Source of the DNA: Paenibacillus typhae
GTDB taxonomy: Bacteria > Bacillota > Bacilli > Paenibacillales > Paenibacillaceae
Direction: 5' to 3'
Assembly (NCBI RefSeq): GCF_900099765.1
Contig: NZ_FNDX01000022.1
Coordinates: forward strand, 34,664-98,663
Length of the DNA: 64,000 bases
Each line of letters opens with the position of its first letter. Positions within the stretch are counted from its first letter, which is position 1. The notes under the pieces were generated by a model. The model had not been told where the DNA came from. It did no database searches and was given only the letters and a program-made list of their open reading frames with translations. Positions 8,437 to 17,937 of this stretch are shown here, one piece after another. The position numbers were made by a program, and so were the translations under genes.

Positions 8437-8649
8437 AAAAAAGGACTAGAAGGGGTTAATTTTTTGTAACCTTTTCAGTGCTGAAAGACACTGGTAACAC
8501 CGTGAAAATTTATAACATACAACACGAACCATTCACACTAATGTAAAAAGAAAAATAAGACACAGCAGATTATATAATAAGGGGTCGCAAAACAAGCTTG
8601 GCCGCTCTTCAGGGGCGGGCTGAACGGGCAGATTGAAAGGGAGAGTTTC

Positions 8650-10197
8650 ATGAAGGGATTTAAGTTCATGCGCCTGATGGGGAAGCTGCGGGGCAGCGAA
8701 GGAACATCCGCAGGATCGGGCGCAGAGAGTCAACAGGGCACACGTGCCTCCGGCGACGCTATTGTCTTTCATCAGGAACCCAAACCGCGGAGACTGCGGC
8801 GTTCCTGGATTGCGGCATCAGCCGGGCTGGTGCTTTTGTCTGCCTTCCTGGTCGGGGCAGAGAGGAAGTATGTGGCCGCCAATACAGTCACCTATTACAA
8901 GGTGCTGGTGAAGGGCGAGGAGATCGGCAAGATCAGCCAGCAGTCTGAGCTGGACCAGCTGTTTGAACAGAAACGCAAGGAATACCAGACCAAGTATCCC
9001 GACTCAGTTATGGTACTACAGACAACCGGGATTACTACCGAGGAAGAAGCGGCGTATAAGCCGGTGGTTGACACTGCAGCTACGCTGGACAAGCTGGATG
9101 GCATGCTCAAGGCATATGCAGTCGGTGTTCAGCTGACTGTAGACGGCAAATCGATCGGTATTGTTAAGGACCAGGAAACGGCAAATGCTGTATTGCAGGG
9201 CGTGAAGGCGCATTATCTGCCGGCGGCAGCAGAAACAGCAGGTGCACAGCTGAAGAAGATGGCGGCCACCAGCAAGGCGGCGGTTTCCGCAAGCACGGGC
9301 AAGGTGGATTCGGCTTCCATCGAGGAAGAAGTAACCATTGTTCCGATCAAGGCTGACCCTAACAAGGTGCTAACGCTGGAGGAAGCGGTCAAGGCACTGA
9401 CGGAAGGCAAGGAAGAGCCGCTGGTCTATACCGTACAGGAAGGCGATACGGTTTCCGGAATTGCCAAACGGTTCAGCATCACTCAGGCTGATATATTCCG
9501 CAATAACCCGACCGTCAAAGAGCTTACCCTGCAGATCGGGGATGAGCTGCAGCTGACGGTGCCGCAGCCTGAGCTTACCGTTACGACGGTTGAGCAGGTA
9601 ACAGAGCAGGTGGTTACAGAGCCTGAGGTCATTGTCCGTACAAGCGATCAACTGGCTGCCGGCAAGAGCAAGGTTGTTCGTCCCGGCCAGACCGGCCTGA
9701 AGGAAATGCAGTACCGGTTAACGAAGGAGAACGGTCTGGTGGTCAAGGAGGAATGGCTGGGACAGACGGTGCTCAAGGAATCGCTGCCCGAAGTCGTCTA
9801 CCGCGGGACTAAGGTTGTCGGTGAAGGCACCGGCATGTTCGCCTGGCCGGTCAGCGGCGCAACGTTATCCAGCAGCTTCGGCGAACGCTGGGGACGCGCC
9901 CATAAGGGTATTGACCTCGTATCGGGCAACCGTACGATTAAGGCGGCCGATGCAGGAACTGTTACCTTTGCCGGTGTACAGAGCGGATACGGCAATGTAG
10001 TTATTGTCGATCACAGGAACGGTTACGTGACCTATTACGGTCACTTGCGCAGTATTTCCGTATCAGTCGGACAACGGCTTGAGCAGGGAGGCAAGATCGG
10101 GATTATGGGTAATACGGGCCGCTCGACGGGAACCCACCTGCATTTTGAAATCCGCAAGAACGGCACAGCAGTCAATCCGCTGAAATATTTGAAATAA
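8650..10197 (+). CDS. LysM-G5-M23 cell-wall endopeptidase
   Basis: A 515-aa secreted or anchored murein hydrolase. A basic, low-complexity N-terminus of about 55 residues precedes one hydrophobic segment (SWIAASAGLVLLSAFLVG). A ligand-poor region follows, then LysM (about 258-305, YTVQEGDTVSGIAKRFSI), a G5 domain (about 320-395, from QVTEQVV to the VVYRGTKVVGEG end) and the peptidase M23 domain (about 400-515). The zinc motifs HKGIDL and HLHFE are intact, so it should cleave peptidoglycan cross-bridges. It sits just upstream of walR, whose regulon in relatives includes such enzymes. The start has GGGAGAG 4-5 nt upstream. Confidence 0.92.
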   Translation: MKGFKFMRLMGKLRGSEGTSAGSGAESQQGTRASGDAIVFHQEPKPRRLRRSWIAASAGLVLLSAFLVGAERKYVAANTVTYYKVLVKGEEIGKISQQSELDQLFEQKRKEYQTKYPDSVMVLQTTGITTEEEAAYKPVVDTAATLDKLDGMLKAYAVGVQLTVDGKSIGIVKDQETANAVLQGVKAHYLPAAAETAGAQLKKMAATSKAAVSASTGKVDSASIEEEVTIVPIKADPNKVLTLEEAVKALTEGKEEPLVYTVQEGDTVSGIAKRFSITQADIFRNNPTVKELTLQIGDELQLTVPQPELTVTTVEQVTEQVVTEPEVIVRTSDQLAAGKSKVVRPGQTGLKEMQYRLTKENGLVVKEEWLGQTVLKESLPEVVYRGTKVVGEGTGMFAWPVSGATLSSSFGERWGRAHKGIDLVSGNRTIKAADAGTVTFAGVQSGYGNVVIVDHRNGYVTYYGHLRSISVSVGQRLEQGGKIGIMGNTGRSTGTHLHFEIRKNGTAVNPLKYLK

Positions 10198-10213
10198 TCC
10201 ATTCGTTATAACC

Positions 10214-10245
10214 AGCCGTCCGAAATCGTTTCGGGCGGCTTTATA
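10214..10245 (+). terminator. Intrinsic terminator before walR
   Basis: AGCCGTCCGAAA (10214-10225) pairs with TTTCGGGCGGCT (10229-10240) with one wobble, followed by TTTATATTT. Confidence 0.82.
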
Positions 10246-10261
10246 TTTACCGGGAGTAGGA

Positions 10262-10289
10262 TGTGACGTCAGGACAGGTATGTTAAAAT
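10262..10289 (+). promoter_or_regulatory. Possible promoter of the wal operon
   Basis: TAAAAT (10284-10289) is preceded by TGT (extended -10). A weak -35, TGTGAC (10262-10267), lies 16 nt upstream. It is the only promoter-like element between the terminator and walR. Confidence 0.45.
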
Positions 10290-10334
10290 AAGAGAATCAA
10301 TGACAAGTATGGCGAGAAAGGTGAAGCTGAGCAT

Positions 10335-11066
10335 ATGCAGATGGGGACGATTCTGGTAGTTGACGATGAACAGCCTATTGCGGATATTTTGAAATTCAAT
10401 TTAGAAAAAGAAGGCTATGAGGTGATCTGCGCGTTTGACGGCAACAGCGCGGTGGAACTGGCACTATCCAAACGGCCTGATCTGATGCTGCTCGATCTCA
10501 TGCTTCCAGGCAAGGACGGTATGGATGTGTGCCGCGAGGTACGGCTTGCGCATCTGGATATTCCGATTATCATGCTGACCGCCAAGGACGGGGAAATCGA
10601 TAAGGTGCTGGGCCTTGAGCTGGGCGCCGATGATTATGTGACCAAGCCCTTCAGCACACGCGAGCTGCTGGCCAGAGTCAAAGCGCAGATGCGGCGCCAG
10701 CATAAACCGGTATCCGCCGGATCGCTGAATGAGACTGTGGAGAGCAAGCAGGGTATCCAGCATTTCGGGCTGTTCGTGGATACCGACATGTACATGGTCT
10801 ATAAGGACGGAGAACCGCTGGATCTGACCCACCGCGAATATGAGCTGCTCTATTATATGATCCGCCATGCCGGCAAAGTAATGACACGGGAACATCTGCT
10901 GCAGGCGGTATGGGGATTCGAATATTTCGGGGATGTCCGGACTGTCGATGTCACGATCCGGCGCCTGAGAGAGAAAATTGAGGAGAATCCCAGCAAGCCG
11001 GAATATATTTTTACCCGGCGGGGACTGGGCTATCTGATGCACAGCCCCAAAAGCGGGGGCCTGTGA
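10335..11066 (+). CDS. walR: Response regulator WalR (YycF)
   Basis: A 243-aa OmpR-family regulator. The receiver domain (about 5-118) has the acidic pair DDE, the phosphorylated Asp in LLDLMLPGKDG, the Thr in MLTAKDG and the Lys in YVTKPFSTRELL. The winged-helix effector domain (about 140-236) carries LTHREYELLYYMIRHAGKVM and DVTIRRLREKIE. It is essential in B. subtilis and controls cell-wall hydrolases. The ATG at 10335 lies 10 nt from AAAGGTGA; the ATG at 10341 is an alternative. The stop overlaps the walK start (TGATG). Confidence 0.97.
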   Translation: MQMGTILVVDDEQPIADILKFNLEKEGYEVICAFDGNSAVELALSKRPDLMLLDLMLPGKDGMDVCREVRLAHLDIPIIMLTAKDGEIDKVLGLELGADDYVTKPFSTRELLARVKAQMRRQHKPVSAGSLNETVESKQGIQHFGLFVDTDMYMVYKDGEPLDLTHREYELLYYMIRHAGKVMTREHLLQAVWGFEYFGDVRTVDVTIRRLREKIEENPSKPEYIFTRRGLGYLMHSPKSGGL

Positions 11067-12904
11067 TGAAGAAAGGGCTGTCCTTTTTCCGGACAATTCA
11101 GGCCAGGCTGACCGTTATTTATGTTTTGCTGATTCTGGTGGCGATGCAGCTGATCGGGGTTTATTTTGTCAGCTCGATGAAGAATTCCCTGACTGAGAAT
11201 TTTACCAAGGATCTGAAGGCAAGAGCGGAGATGCTGTCCATACTGACTGCGGACAAGCTTGGCAGTGAGACCGGAACAACGGATGAGGAGACCGCGGTGG
11301 AGAGCCTGCGCGGTATGGTCAATAACCTGTACATCAACGGTGCGGAAATTCAGGTGCTTGATGCAAGCGGCAAGATCATTACGACCTCGGTTCCGTCTCA
11401 GAATGACTATGTGGGGCAGCGCAATACGCAGACTGTGGTCAGCCGGGCGCTGCAGGGCATCAGCGACAATGAGGAATATATCATCGCGGATGATAATGTG
11501 CGCAAGAAAGTTGTAGCCAAGCCTGTGCTTGCCGGTGACAAGGTCGTTGGAGCGATTTATATTGCCGCCGATATGAAGGATCTTTATGCAACGATGAGCC
11601 GGATCAACAGCGTGTTTCTCTCCGGGCTGCTGCTGGCCCTGGCGTTGACGGCTGTGTTATGCGTCATTCTGGCCCATACGATTACCCATCCGATTAAAGA
11701 GATGACCCGTCATGCCACTGCCCTTGCCGAAGGCAAGTTCAACCGCAGGATGCCCGAGTTTGGCAATGACGAAATCGGCCAGCTGAGCCAGGCATTCAAC
11801 TATATGACCGGCCGGCTGCGTGAGGCGCTATCGCAGAATGAGGAGGAGAAGGAGAAGCTGGCTTCCATCCTGACCAACATGAGCGATGGCGTGGTCGCTA
11901 CCGATGAGAGCGGAAGGGTAATTCTGATGAATACCCGTGCTGCCGATATGCTTGGATCTGAGGGTCCGCTGCCCGAGGGGGCGCCGCTGGATGAGCTGCT
12001 CGGACTGGATCATGAGCAGACAGGGTCGCTTGCCGAGGGCAATGCCCAGTCGGCGCTGATTCACCTGTCGCCGATGGGCGGGGGAGACCCGAATATTGTG
12101 CGGGTGACATTCACTCCGATCCACCGGCGCGAGGGCGGGGGGATCGCCGGGACAATTGCCGTGCTTCAGGATGTCACGGAGCAGGAGAATCTGGAGGAGT
12201 CACGGCGTGAATTCGTGGCCAACGTCTCCCATGAGCTGCGGACCCCGCTGACGACGATCAAGAGCTATGTAGAAGCGCTGGATGACGGGGCACTGGATGA
12301 CCAGCAGCTGGCCGTGCGGTTCGTCGGCGTTATCCGCAACGAAACGGAACGGATGATCCGGCTTGTCACCGACCTGCTGCATCTTTCGCGGCTGGATTCC
12401 AAGGAATCCAGCCTGCGTATCCAGCAGACCGATATCTCCGAGATGCTGGAGGATGTGGCCGACCGCTTCTCGTTCCAGATCCGCCAGAAGCGGATTCACA
12501 TCAGCACGATCGTGCACAAGGATGTCGCCATGGCCTGGCTGGACCGGGACCAGATTGATCAGGTGCTTGGCAATCTGGTGTCCAATGCACTGAAATATAC
12601 GCCTGAGGGCGGCACGATCAGCCTTCAGGCCGTAAAAAGCGAGGACGGGATGCTGGCCATATCGGTACGCGATTCCGGGATCGGAATTCCCAAGAAGGAT
12701 ATTGAGCGAATCTTTGAACGCTTTTACAGGGTAGATAAGGCCCGTTCAAGGAATATGGGCGGTACCGGTCTCGGACTTTCCATTGCCCGGGAAATTGTCA
12801 AAGCGCACGGCGGTTCCATTTCCCTGCAATCGGAGCTTAACGAAGGCTCATTAGTCACATTTACGCTGCCTCTGCTGAACCAGCAAAGGGGGAGTGAAGG
12901 ATGA
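11066..12904 (+). CDS. walK: Sensor histidine kinase WalK (YycG)
   Basis: A 612-aa membrane kinase. TM1 is at about 13-34 (LTVIYVLLILVAMQLIGVYFV), an extracellular Cache-like sensor at about 35-180, TM2 at about 185-207, then HAMP, PAS (about 268-375), HisKA with the phospho-acceptor in ANVSHELRTPLTT (about residue 389), and HATPase with NLVSNALKYTP, DSGIGIP and GGTGLGLSIA. A GTG at 11063 is also in frame, but the ATG at 11066 gives the family's usual start. The last 4 nt overlap walH (ATGA). Confidence 0.97.
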   Translation: MKKGLSFFRTIQARLTVIYVLLILVAMQLIGVYFVSSMKNSLTENFTKDLKARAEMLSILTADKLGSETGTTDEETAVESLRGMVNNLYINGAEIQVLDASGKIITTSVPSQNDYVGQRNTQTVVSRALQGISDNEEYIIADDNVRKKVVAKPVLAGDKVVGAIYIAADMKDLYATMSRINSVFLSGLLLALALTAVLCVILAHTITHPIKEMTRHATALAEGKFNRRMPEFGNDEIGQLSQAFNYMTGRLREALSQNEEEKEKLASILTNMSDGVVATDESGRVILMNTRAADMLGSEGPLPEGAPLDELLGLDHEQTGSLAEGNAQSALIHLSPMGGGDPNIVRVTFTPIHRREGGGIAGTIAVLQDVTEQENLEESRREFVANVSHELRTPLTTIKSYVEALDDGALDDQQLAVRFVGVIRNETERMIRLVTDLLHLSRLDSKESSLRIQQTDISEMLEDVADRFSFQIRQKRIHISTIVHKDVAMAWLDRDQIDQVLGNLVSNALKYTPEGGTISLQAVKSEDGMLAISVRDSGIGIPKKDIERIFERFYRVDKARSRNMGGTGLGLSIAREIVKAHGGSISLQSELNEGSLVTFTLPLLNQQRGSEG

Positions 12905-14178
12905 GAGAGAAACTGAAAACCTGGATTCTTGCTATCCTGGTCCTCGGCAGTCTGGTAGAAAGCTATTATCTGATCTACCGGCTTCCGGGCAGTGATTCAG
13001 CAGTCATGTCTGAGAATCTGTATGTCAAAACCGATAATATGGGCCCTGAGGAAAAGGTGGAAAACCTGCTCTATCCCGACCGGATGATCATTCATATGGG
13101 CGGAGGGAAGCATACGCTGTTCTACCCCGACTCTACCTTCTATGATCTGATCTTTAACCGGCTCAAGGGGCGGAGCTTTGAAAGCTTCCAGCGGCGCTCG
13201 GTAGAGGACTTCGACTGGGACAAAATCCGCAGCGAAAATGCCGGTATTGAGCTGAGCTTCGGCGCCGGCATCCCCGTTACGCTGCTGCAGCGGGTAATGC
13301 AGCTGTCGCCTGATTCGCTGTTTGAGGGAGAAAGCATTGACCGGATCTGGATTTACAATGTCAAAAATGATTCGAAGGCGCATGCCGTCTTTTTCAGCAC
13401 CAGAGGCGACATTGTGTATGAGGCGGCCAAAGCCGATCTTACCGTACAGGACGTGCAGCAGCATGTCGACTTCGGCATCAACTGGACTCCCTATACAGTG
13501 GTGAACGGGGATTATTATGTGCCCGAGGAGAAGCTGGATCTGGTCGAGGCCGAGATGCCGTCCGGCATGTATACCATTGAACAGATGCAGAGCAATCTTT
13601 TCTTTGATGCGGGAAGCACCAGATATATTCCGGAAAAAGACGGCTCCAAGATCTATACCGACAGTAAACGCAGTCTTCAGGTTGATCAGGAGCTGAACTG
13701 GATGAGCTACAGTGATCCTGCGGCGCTGCCGGCCGGCGAGAGCACGTCTGCCAAGGATGCGCTGGAGGCTGTTGATTTCGTCAATCAGCACGGCGGATGG
13801 AACGGGACCTACCGGCTGGCTTCGACGGAAGAGGAAAAGCAGGAGCGCAAGGTGTCATTTCAGCAGTATTACAGCTCTTACCCGATTATGAGCCGGCCGC
13901 AGCTGCAGTACGGGGTTATCATCCTGGAGCTGCAGCAGGGTACCGTCTCTTCCTATGAACGTTCGCTGATGTATACTGAGGAAGAACAGGCGGTGAAGCG
14001 GATTGTACAGCTTCCGGGCGGTGATGAGCTTAAGGCCAAGCTGGCCCAGATCAGCTCCGGCTCAGCTGTGAAGGATCTGATTCCGGCCTATATTCCTGTA
14101 TTGCAGCGGGATACCCTGCGCCTTACACCGGTATGGCGGGTTACCCTAAATGATGGCAGTGTGCTTACAATCAGCTAG
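12901..14178 (+). CDS. walH: WalH (YycH) regulator of WalK
   Basis: A 425-aa bitopic membrane protein: one N-terminal helix (about 7-26, TWILAILVLGSLVESYYLIY), then a large extracytoplasmic region with the YycH domains. In B. subtilis YycH and YycI bind WalK through their membrane helices and restrain it. The start overlaps the walK stop by 4 nt, so it is co-translated. Length and position match the family. Confidence 0.92.
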   Translation: MREKLKTWILAILVLGSLVESYYLIYRLPGSDSAVMSENLYVKTDNMGPEEKVENLLYPDRMIIHMGGGKHTLFYPDSTFYDLIFNRLKGRSFESFQRRSVEDFDWDKIRSENAGIELSFGAGIPVTLLQRVMQLSPDSLFEGESIDRIWIYNVKNDSKAHAVFFSTRGDIVYEAAKADLTVQDVQQHVDFGINWTPYTVVNGDYYVPEEKLDLVEAEMPSGMYTIEQMQSNLFFDAGSTRYIPEKDGSKIYTDSKRSLQVDQELNWMSYSDPAALPAGESTSAKDALEAVDFVNQHGGWNGTYRLASTEEEKQERKVSFQQYYSSYPIMSRPQLQYGVIILELQQGTVSSYERSLMYTEEEQAVKRIVQLPGGDELKAKLAQISSGSAVKDLIPAYIPVLQRDTLRLTPVWRVTLNDGSVLTIS

Positions 14179-14226
14179 GCGGTATAATGAATAATTGCGG
14201 AGTTATAAACATAGAGGAGGGAAAGT

Positions 14227-14979
14227 ATGGACTGGGGCAGAGCAAAGAGTGTGCTGATTTACGCTTTTCTGGTGCTGAATCTGCTGCTGTGCTATCAGCT
14301 GTGGATGGATTTGCGCGATCAGGCCACTGCCAACCTGGATTTTACTTCCCTCTCGGCAGAAACGCAGGCAGTGATGGAACAGAAGGGCATTCGGGTACTC
14401 AGTCCGATTCCGGCAGCTACGCCGCAGCTGCCGGATATCACCTACATCTATTCCGGTGAGGAGCAGAACGCTCCGCCGGTCCTGCTGAAGGAGCCTATAG
14501 ACAGCGGGCTCATGTATTCTTCATTCCCGGAGCTCAGCGAGGCCCTGCAGGGGGAGATCCCGGATATTGCAGGTTACCGTTTCGATTCCCAGGAGAGTGA
14601 GGTCGGCAAGTTCGTGCTTCACCCGCTGGTGGACCAGAAATACTCTCTATTCCGGGTAAAGCTGGAGCTCATCAACAGCAACCAGAAAATCGTTGCCTAC
14701 CGTTCGCCAAAAATTGAAATTGTAGCGACCGGCAGCGACAACGAAAATGCGGATGTGCAGAAGGTGCTCCCGGCCTCCCAGGCGCTCAGCAGCCTGATTG
14801 AAAAATATTTTCCGGCGGACGCGGTAGTGAAAGAAATTGAACTGGGTTATTACGGGGAGCTGTTTAATTCTGAGAGCCAGGTGGCTTCACCGATGTGGAG
14901 ATTCTGGCTGGAGGACGGCAGCGCCTATTACGTAGATGCGATCAGTGCGGACATTATCAGTCCCAAGACAACAGAGTAG
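14227..14979 (+). CDS. walI: WalI (YycI) regulator of WalK
   Basis: A 250-aa single-span protein with an N-terminal helix (about 9-27, VLIYAFLVLNLLLCYQLW) and an extracytoplasmic YycI domain resembling that of YycH. GAGGAGGGAAAG lies just before the ATG. It follows walH by 48 nt in the same operon and is thought to act with WalH on WalK. Confidence 0.92.
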   Translation: MDWGRAKSVLIYAFLVLNLLLCYQLWMDLRDQATANLDFTSLSAETQAVMEQKGIRVLSPIPAATPQLPDITYIYSGEEQNAPPVLLKEPIDSGLMYSSFPELSEALQGEIPDIAGYRFDSQESEVGKFVLHPLVDQKYSLFRVKLELINSNQKIVAYRSPKIEIVATGSDNENADVQKVLPASQALSSLIEKYFPADAVVKEIELGYYGELFNSESQVASPMWRFWLEDGSAYYVDAISADIISPKTTE

Positions 14980-14993
14980 AAGGAGCAGGAGAG

Positions 14994-15800
14994 ATGGGAA
15001 TTTCATTTACAGTGCTGTCCAGCGGTTCTACCGGTAATGCGACAGTAGTACGCAACGGGGAAACAACACTGATGATCGACGCGGGGCTCAGCGCCAAGCG
15101 GATTGATGAGCTGCTGGGGATGCGCGAGCTGACGGGGAAAGATATAGACGGAATTCTGGTGACCCATGAGCATTCCGACCACATTAAAGGACTTGGGGCT
15201 GTTGCACGTAAATACGACCTGCCGATCTACGCCAACAGCAAGACCTGGGGAGCCATCGAAAAAGGCATAGGCAATATTGCCGAGCATAACCGGATTATTC
15301 TGGAGACCGGTACGCACCGTGATTTTGGCAGCATGCGGGTGGAGTCCTTTGCCATCTCCCATGATGCTGCTGAACCGGTAGGCTATAACTTTTATGACGG
15401 CAAAGAGAAGCTATGCGTAGCAACAGACCTTGGGTATGTCAGCGATAAGGTCAGAATGGCACTCGAAGGGTCGGACGTGCTTGTGCTGGAAGCGAATCAT
15501 GATATCGAGATGCTGCGGATGGGCCGGTATCCGTGGAATACCAAGCGGCGGATTCTTGGCGATATGGGCCATCTCTCCAATGAGGCGGCCGGGGCGGCAT
15601 TAAGCGAGATTCTGACCGGGCGGACCAAGCGGACCTACCTGGCGCATCTAAGCCTCGATCATAACATGATCGATTTGGCCAGAATGTCGGTGAGAGGAGC
15701 CATGGAGGACCGGGGCTGCTTCTACAAGGACAGTGAATTTAAATTATGTGATACCTACTATGACCGGCCTACGCCATGGGATAAGGTGAGCCAGCCATAA
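14994..15800 (+). CDS. walJ: WalJ (YycJ) metallo-beta-lactamase-fold hydrolase
   Basis: A 268-aa MBL-fold protein starting MGISFTVLSSGSTGNATVV, with the metal motif THEHSDHIKG (about residues 57-66), HDAAEPVGYNF, ATDLGYV and the late HLSLDHNMIDL. Homologues are described as exonuclease-like and linked to coordinating cell division with replication. The frame opens upstream at 14895, but the ATG at 14994 follows AAGGAGCAGGAG and gives the standard N-terminus. Its 3' end overlaps, by 32 bp, a small gene on the other strand. Confidence 0.93.
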   Translation: MGISFTVLSSGSTGNATVVRNGETTLMIDAGLSAKRIDELLGMRELTGKDIDGILVTHEHSDHIKGLGAVARKYDLPIYANSKTWGAIEKGIGNIAEHNRIILETGTHRDFGSMRVESFAISHDAAEPVGYNFYDGKEKLCVATDLGYVSDKVRMALEGSDVLVLEANHDIEMLRMGRYPWNTKRRILGDMGHLSNEAAGAALSEILTGRTKRTYLAHLSLDHNMIDLARMSVRGAMEDRGCFYKDSEFKLCDTYYDRPTPWDKVSQP

Positions 15801-15975
15801 GCCGGTCGAGCTCAGCCATTTTGCGGTCAAGCTCCTGGCGGGAGAATACTCCTTTATCAATCATAAGCTCGATCAGTGCACTCTGCACAAGCAGCAAATG
15901 ATAGTGTTCATCCTTGAGGTCACCAAGCTTACCGATAAATTGCACAAGATCCATGCTGGTTGAAAAAGATTCCAT
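15769..15975 (-). CDS. Small conserved-looking hypothetical protein, convergent with walJ
   Basis: A 68-aa helical acidic protein (SMDLVQFIGKLGDLKDEHYHL...DRKMAELDRLMAG) with no membrane segment. On the minus strand AAAGGAG precedes the ATG by 8-9 nt, an excellent site. Its final 32 nt are antisense to the walJ 3' end. I do not recognise a named family; the composition is typical of a real protein rather than a shadow frame. Confidence 0.75.
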   Translation of the reverse strand: MESFSTSMDLVQFIGKLGDLKDEHYHLLLVQSALIELMIDKGVFSRQELDRKMAELDRLMAGSPYPMA

Positions 15976-16353
15976 GACACCCGCTCCTTTCCGGCTGGAG
16001 ATGATACGGAACTGTAAACAATTTCATGTGTTTTTGCTTCAAGAAAAATGTGGGCGGTACGCCCGCTTGTGATACAATTATAAGGTACCGACAGATATAA
16101 GCATCAGACGTACATTACTTCTATTATTGTAGTCTTTTAAGCTGCAAAATATTCCTGAGACTCACGGTGTTTATCATGCAAGTTGCAAGAATCAGAGACC
16201 CTTGGCGCTTATAAACCGCAGATTTGGCGGTATATAGTATAAAGTGAAACCTTTTAGCGCTCTGCACAGTCTAAGAGAGAGCGAGAAGTCCGGGGGCAGT
16301 TGCTTGGCGTTCAGTCGTGAATGCAGTAGCAATAGAGGGGAGAGGATGTACCC
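15976..16353. other. 378-bp intergenic region between walJ and htrA
   Basis: It holds a GGGCG/CGCCC hairpin (16052-16064), an extended -10 TGATACAAT (16070-16078) without a good -35, and an AT-rich TATAGTATAAA stretch at about 16233-16243 that may be a second -10. The htrA-like gene therefore probably has its own promoter rather than relying on the wal operon. No coding sequence is evident. Confidence 0.5.
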
Positions 16354-17604
16354 GTGGGATTGTTCGATGACGATTTCTATTCAACCAAAGTACCGCGCCG
16401 CAAAAGAAAAGAGCTGGAGAAAAGCAAAGTGCTTACCAGCCGGAAATGGACCGTGCACAGATCAAGGCGCACCATGGCCACATGGCAGGTCTCTGTAATC
16501 AGCTCAGCAGTCAGTGCAGTAGTTGCCGTGCTGCTGTTCAGTCTCGTTACAGGACAATTTGCAGCCGAGAGGGAAGCCTATGTACCGGAAGTAGGGCAGA
16601 AAGTTACAGCGAGCAGCGGGGATCCATATGACCGGATTATTCAGGCTGCCGCACTGGTCCGTCCCGCGGTCGTGAGTATCATTAATCATAAAGAAGATAA
16701 TGAGGAACTTAACATTCTCGATGAATCGGCACTCGGATCGGGAGTTATCTATAAGAAGGACGATACTAAGGCCTTTATCATTACGAATAATCATGTCATT
16801 GAAGGCTCAGGCAAGCTTGAAGTGGTAACGGTAGACGGTGTGACACATAAGGCAGTTCTGGTAGGAGCAGACAAGGTTACGGATATTGCTGTACTGTCAA
16901 TGGATGCCAAGGATGTGACAACGGTTGCCCAGATCGGTGATTCCTCCAAGCTGCGGCTGGGCGAGACGGTGATTGCCATCGGCAATCCGCTTGGTCTCGG
17001 GGATACCCTGACCTCCGGAATTGTAAGCTACACAGAGCGTACTATCCCGGTATCACTGAACCAGGACGGGGTTTATGACTGGGAGCAGGAGGTTATCCAG
17101 ACGGATGCCGCCATTAACGAAGGTAACAGCGGAGGGGCACTTGTCGATCTGGATGGTAAAGTGATCGGAATCAATACGATGAAAATTTCCGACACCGGCG
17201 TAGAAGGACTCGGATTCGCCATCCCCGCCAACCATGTGGTGAAGACGGCGGATGAGCTGGCGGCCAAGGGCAAAATATCACGTTCCTACCTGGGCGTGTA
17301 TTCGGTAGATCTGAACAATCCTTATGTTCCGCTGGCTGAGGATCAGGTGAAGGAGCTTAACCTGCCTTCATCAGTCAAAGAAGGCGTGGTTGTGCTTGAT
17401 GCGGTAGGACCGGCAGAGGAGGCAGGCCTTCAGTTCAACGATGTCATTACCAAATTTGATGATCAACCGATTACCTCAACGCTGTCGTTGCGCAAGTATC
17501 TCTACGAGCAGACAGAGATTGGCGATGAACTAAAAATTACGTATTACCGGAACGGGGAAGTAAAGCAGGCTACTGTGAAACTTCTTGAGAAGCCGCAGGA
17601 ATAA
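16354..17604 (+). CDS. htrA: HtrA/DegP-type membrane serine protease
   Basis: A 416-aa protease of the YycK/HtrC type. A basic cytoplasmic N-terminus of about 45 residues precedes a signal anchor (about 46-67, VSVISSAVSAVVAVLLFSLV), then a trypsin-like domain with the triad His in TNNHVIEG, Asp in VTDIAVLSM and Ser in NEGNSGGALVD. A C-terminal PDZ domain covers about 305-405. It degrades misfolded exported proteins. The start is GTG at 16354, downstream of AGAGGGGAGAGG; an ATG at 16347 is in another frame. It follows walJ, as in other Bacilli. Confidence 0.95.
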   Translation: MGLFDDDFYSTKVPRRKRKELEKSKVLTSRKWTVHRSRRTMATWQVSVISSAVSAVVAVLLFSLVTGQFAAEREAYVPEVGQKVTASSGDPYDRIIQAAALVRPAVVSIINHKEDNEELNILDESALGSGVIYKKDDTKAFIITNNHVIEGSGKLEVVTVDGVTHKAVLVGADKVTDIAVLSMDAKDVTTVAQIGDSSKLRLGETVIAIGNPLGLGDTLTSGIVSYTERTIPVSLNQDGVYDWEQEVIQTDAAINEGNSGGALVDLDGKVIGINTMKISDTGVEGLGFAIPANHVVKTADELAAKGKISRSYLGVYSVDLNNPYVPLAEDQVKELNLPSSVKEGVVVLDAVGPAEEAGLQFNDVITKFDDQPITSTLSLRKYLYEQTEIGDELKITYYRNGEVKQATVKLLEKPQE

Positions 17605-17834
17605 ATGCTGCACAGGCTGTATATAATAAAGAGGCAGTCATGAGAAAGGGAAGCGGCACGGCCGCCCTGAACAGAAACTTTTTTGGGGCGGCACCGTTTC
17701 TTTCGTTTCAAAGCAGAATAAGCAGGGTAATAAGAAGTATCGTGCAGAAGCGCAAGTTACAACTGGACTGACAGCCCTTACATTGGAAAGTGAACCTTTT
17801 AAGGGAAAAAACGGAGAATATCGGATAAGCCAGC
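17605..17834. other. Intergenic region after htrA
   Basis: It contains GCCGCCC and GGGCGGC arms flanking a loop with T6 (about 17658-17690), a plausible but unconventional terminator because the T-run lies in the loop. No coding sequence is seen. Confidence 0.4.
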
Positions 17835-17863
17835 TTGCCTTTGTTCCCCGGGTGTGGTAACAT
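17835..17863 (+). promoter_or_regulatory. Probable promoter of the cold-shock gene
   Basis: TTGCCT (17835-17840), a 17-nt spacer, and TAACAT (17858-17863) with TGG before it (extended -10). It predicts a 5' UTR of about 135 nt, as expected for csp mRNAs. Confidence 0.55.
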
Positions 17864-17897
17864 GAGAATAATCATACATTTGATACCTAATTCTCGT

Positions 17898-17937
17898 ATT
17901 GAAAAGGGCTGTCAATTGGAATACAACCCTTTTCAAT
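17898..17937 (+). repeat. Perfect 11-bp inverted repeat in the csp 5' UTR
   Basis: ATTGAAAAGGG (17898-17908) and CCCTTTTCAAT (17927-17937) are separated by 18 nt. A T6 tract follows 9 nt later, so it could be a leader structure or an attenuator. Long structured leaders are typical of cold-shock mRNAs. Confidence 0.7.

Larger units (their letters stand above)
8308..8649. other. 342-bp intergenic region with terminator and promoter
   Basis: It contains the terminator at 8368-8392, the promoter at 8407-8436 and about 210 nt of leader. A second -10-like TATAAT (8573-8578) has no convincing -35. I see no coding sequence. Confidence 0.6.

Noticed and set aside
8437..8649. WalR box upstream of the M23 gene
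   Set aside because: Single TGTAAC and TGTAAA half-sites occur, but no pair with the required 5-bp spacing.
16244..16498. 84-codon frame overlapping the htrA start
   Set aside because: No ribosome site at its start; htrA in the other frame is clear.
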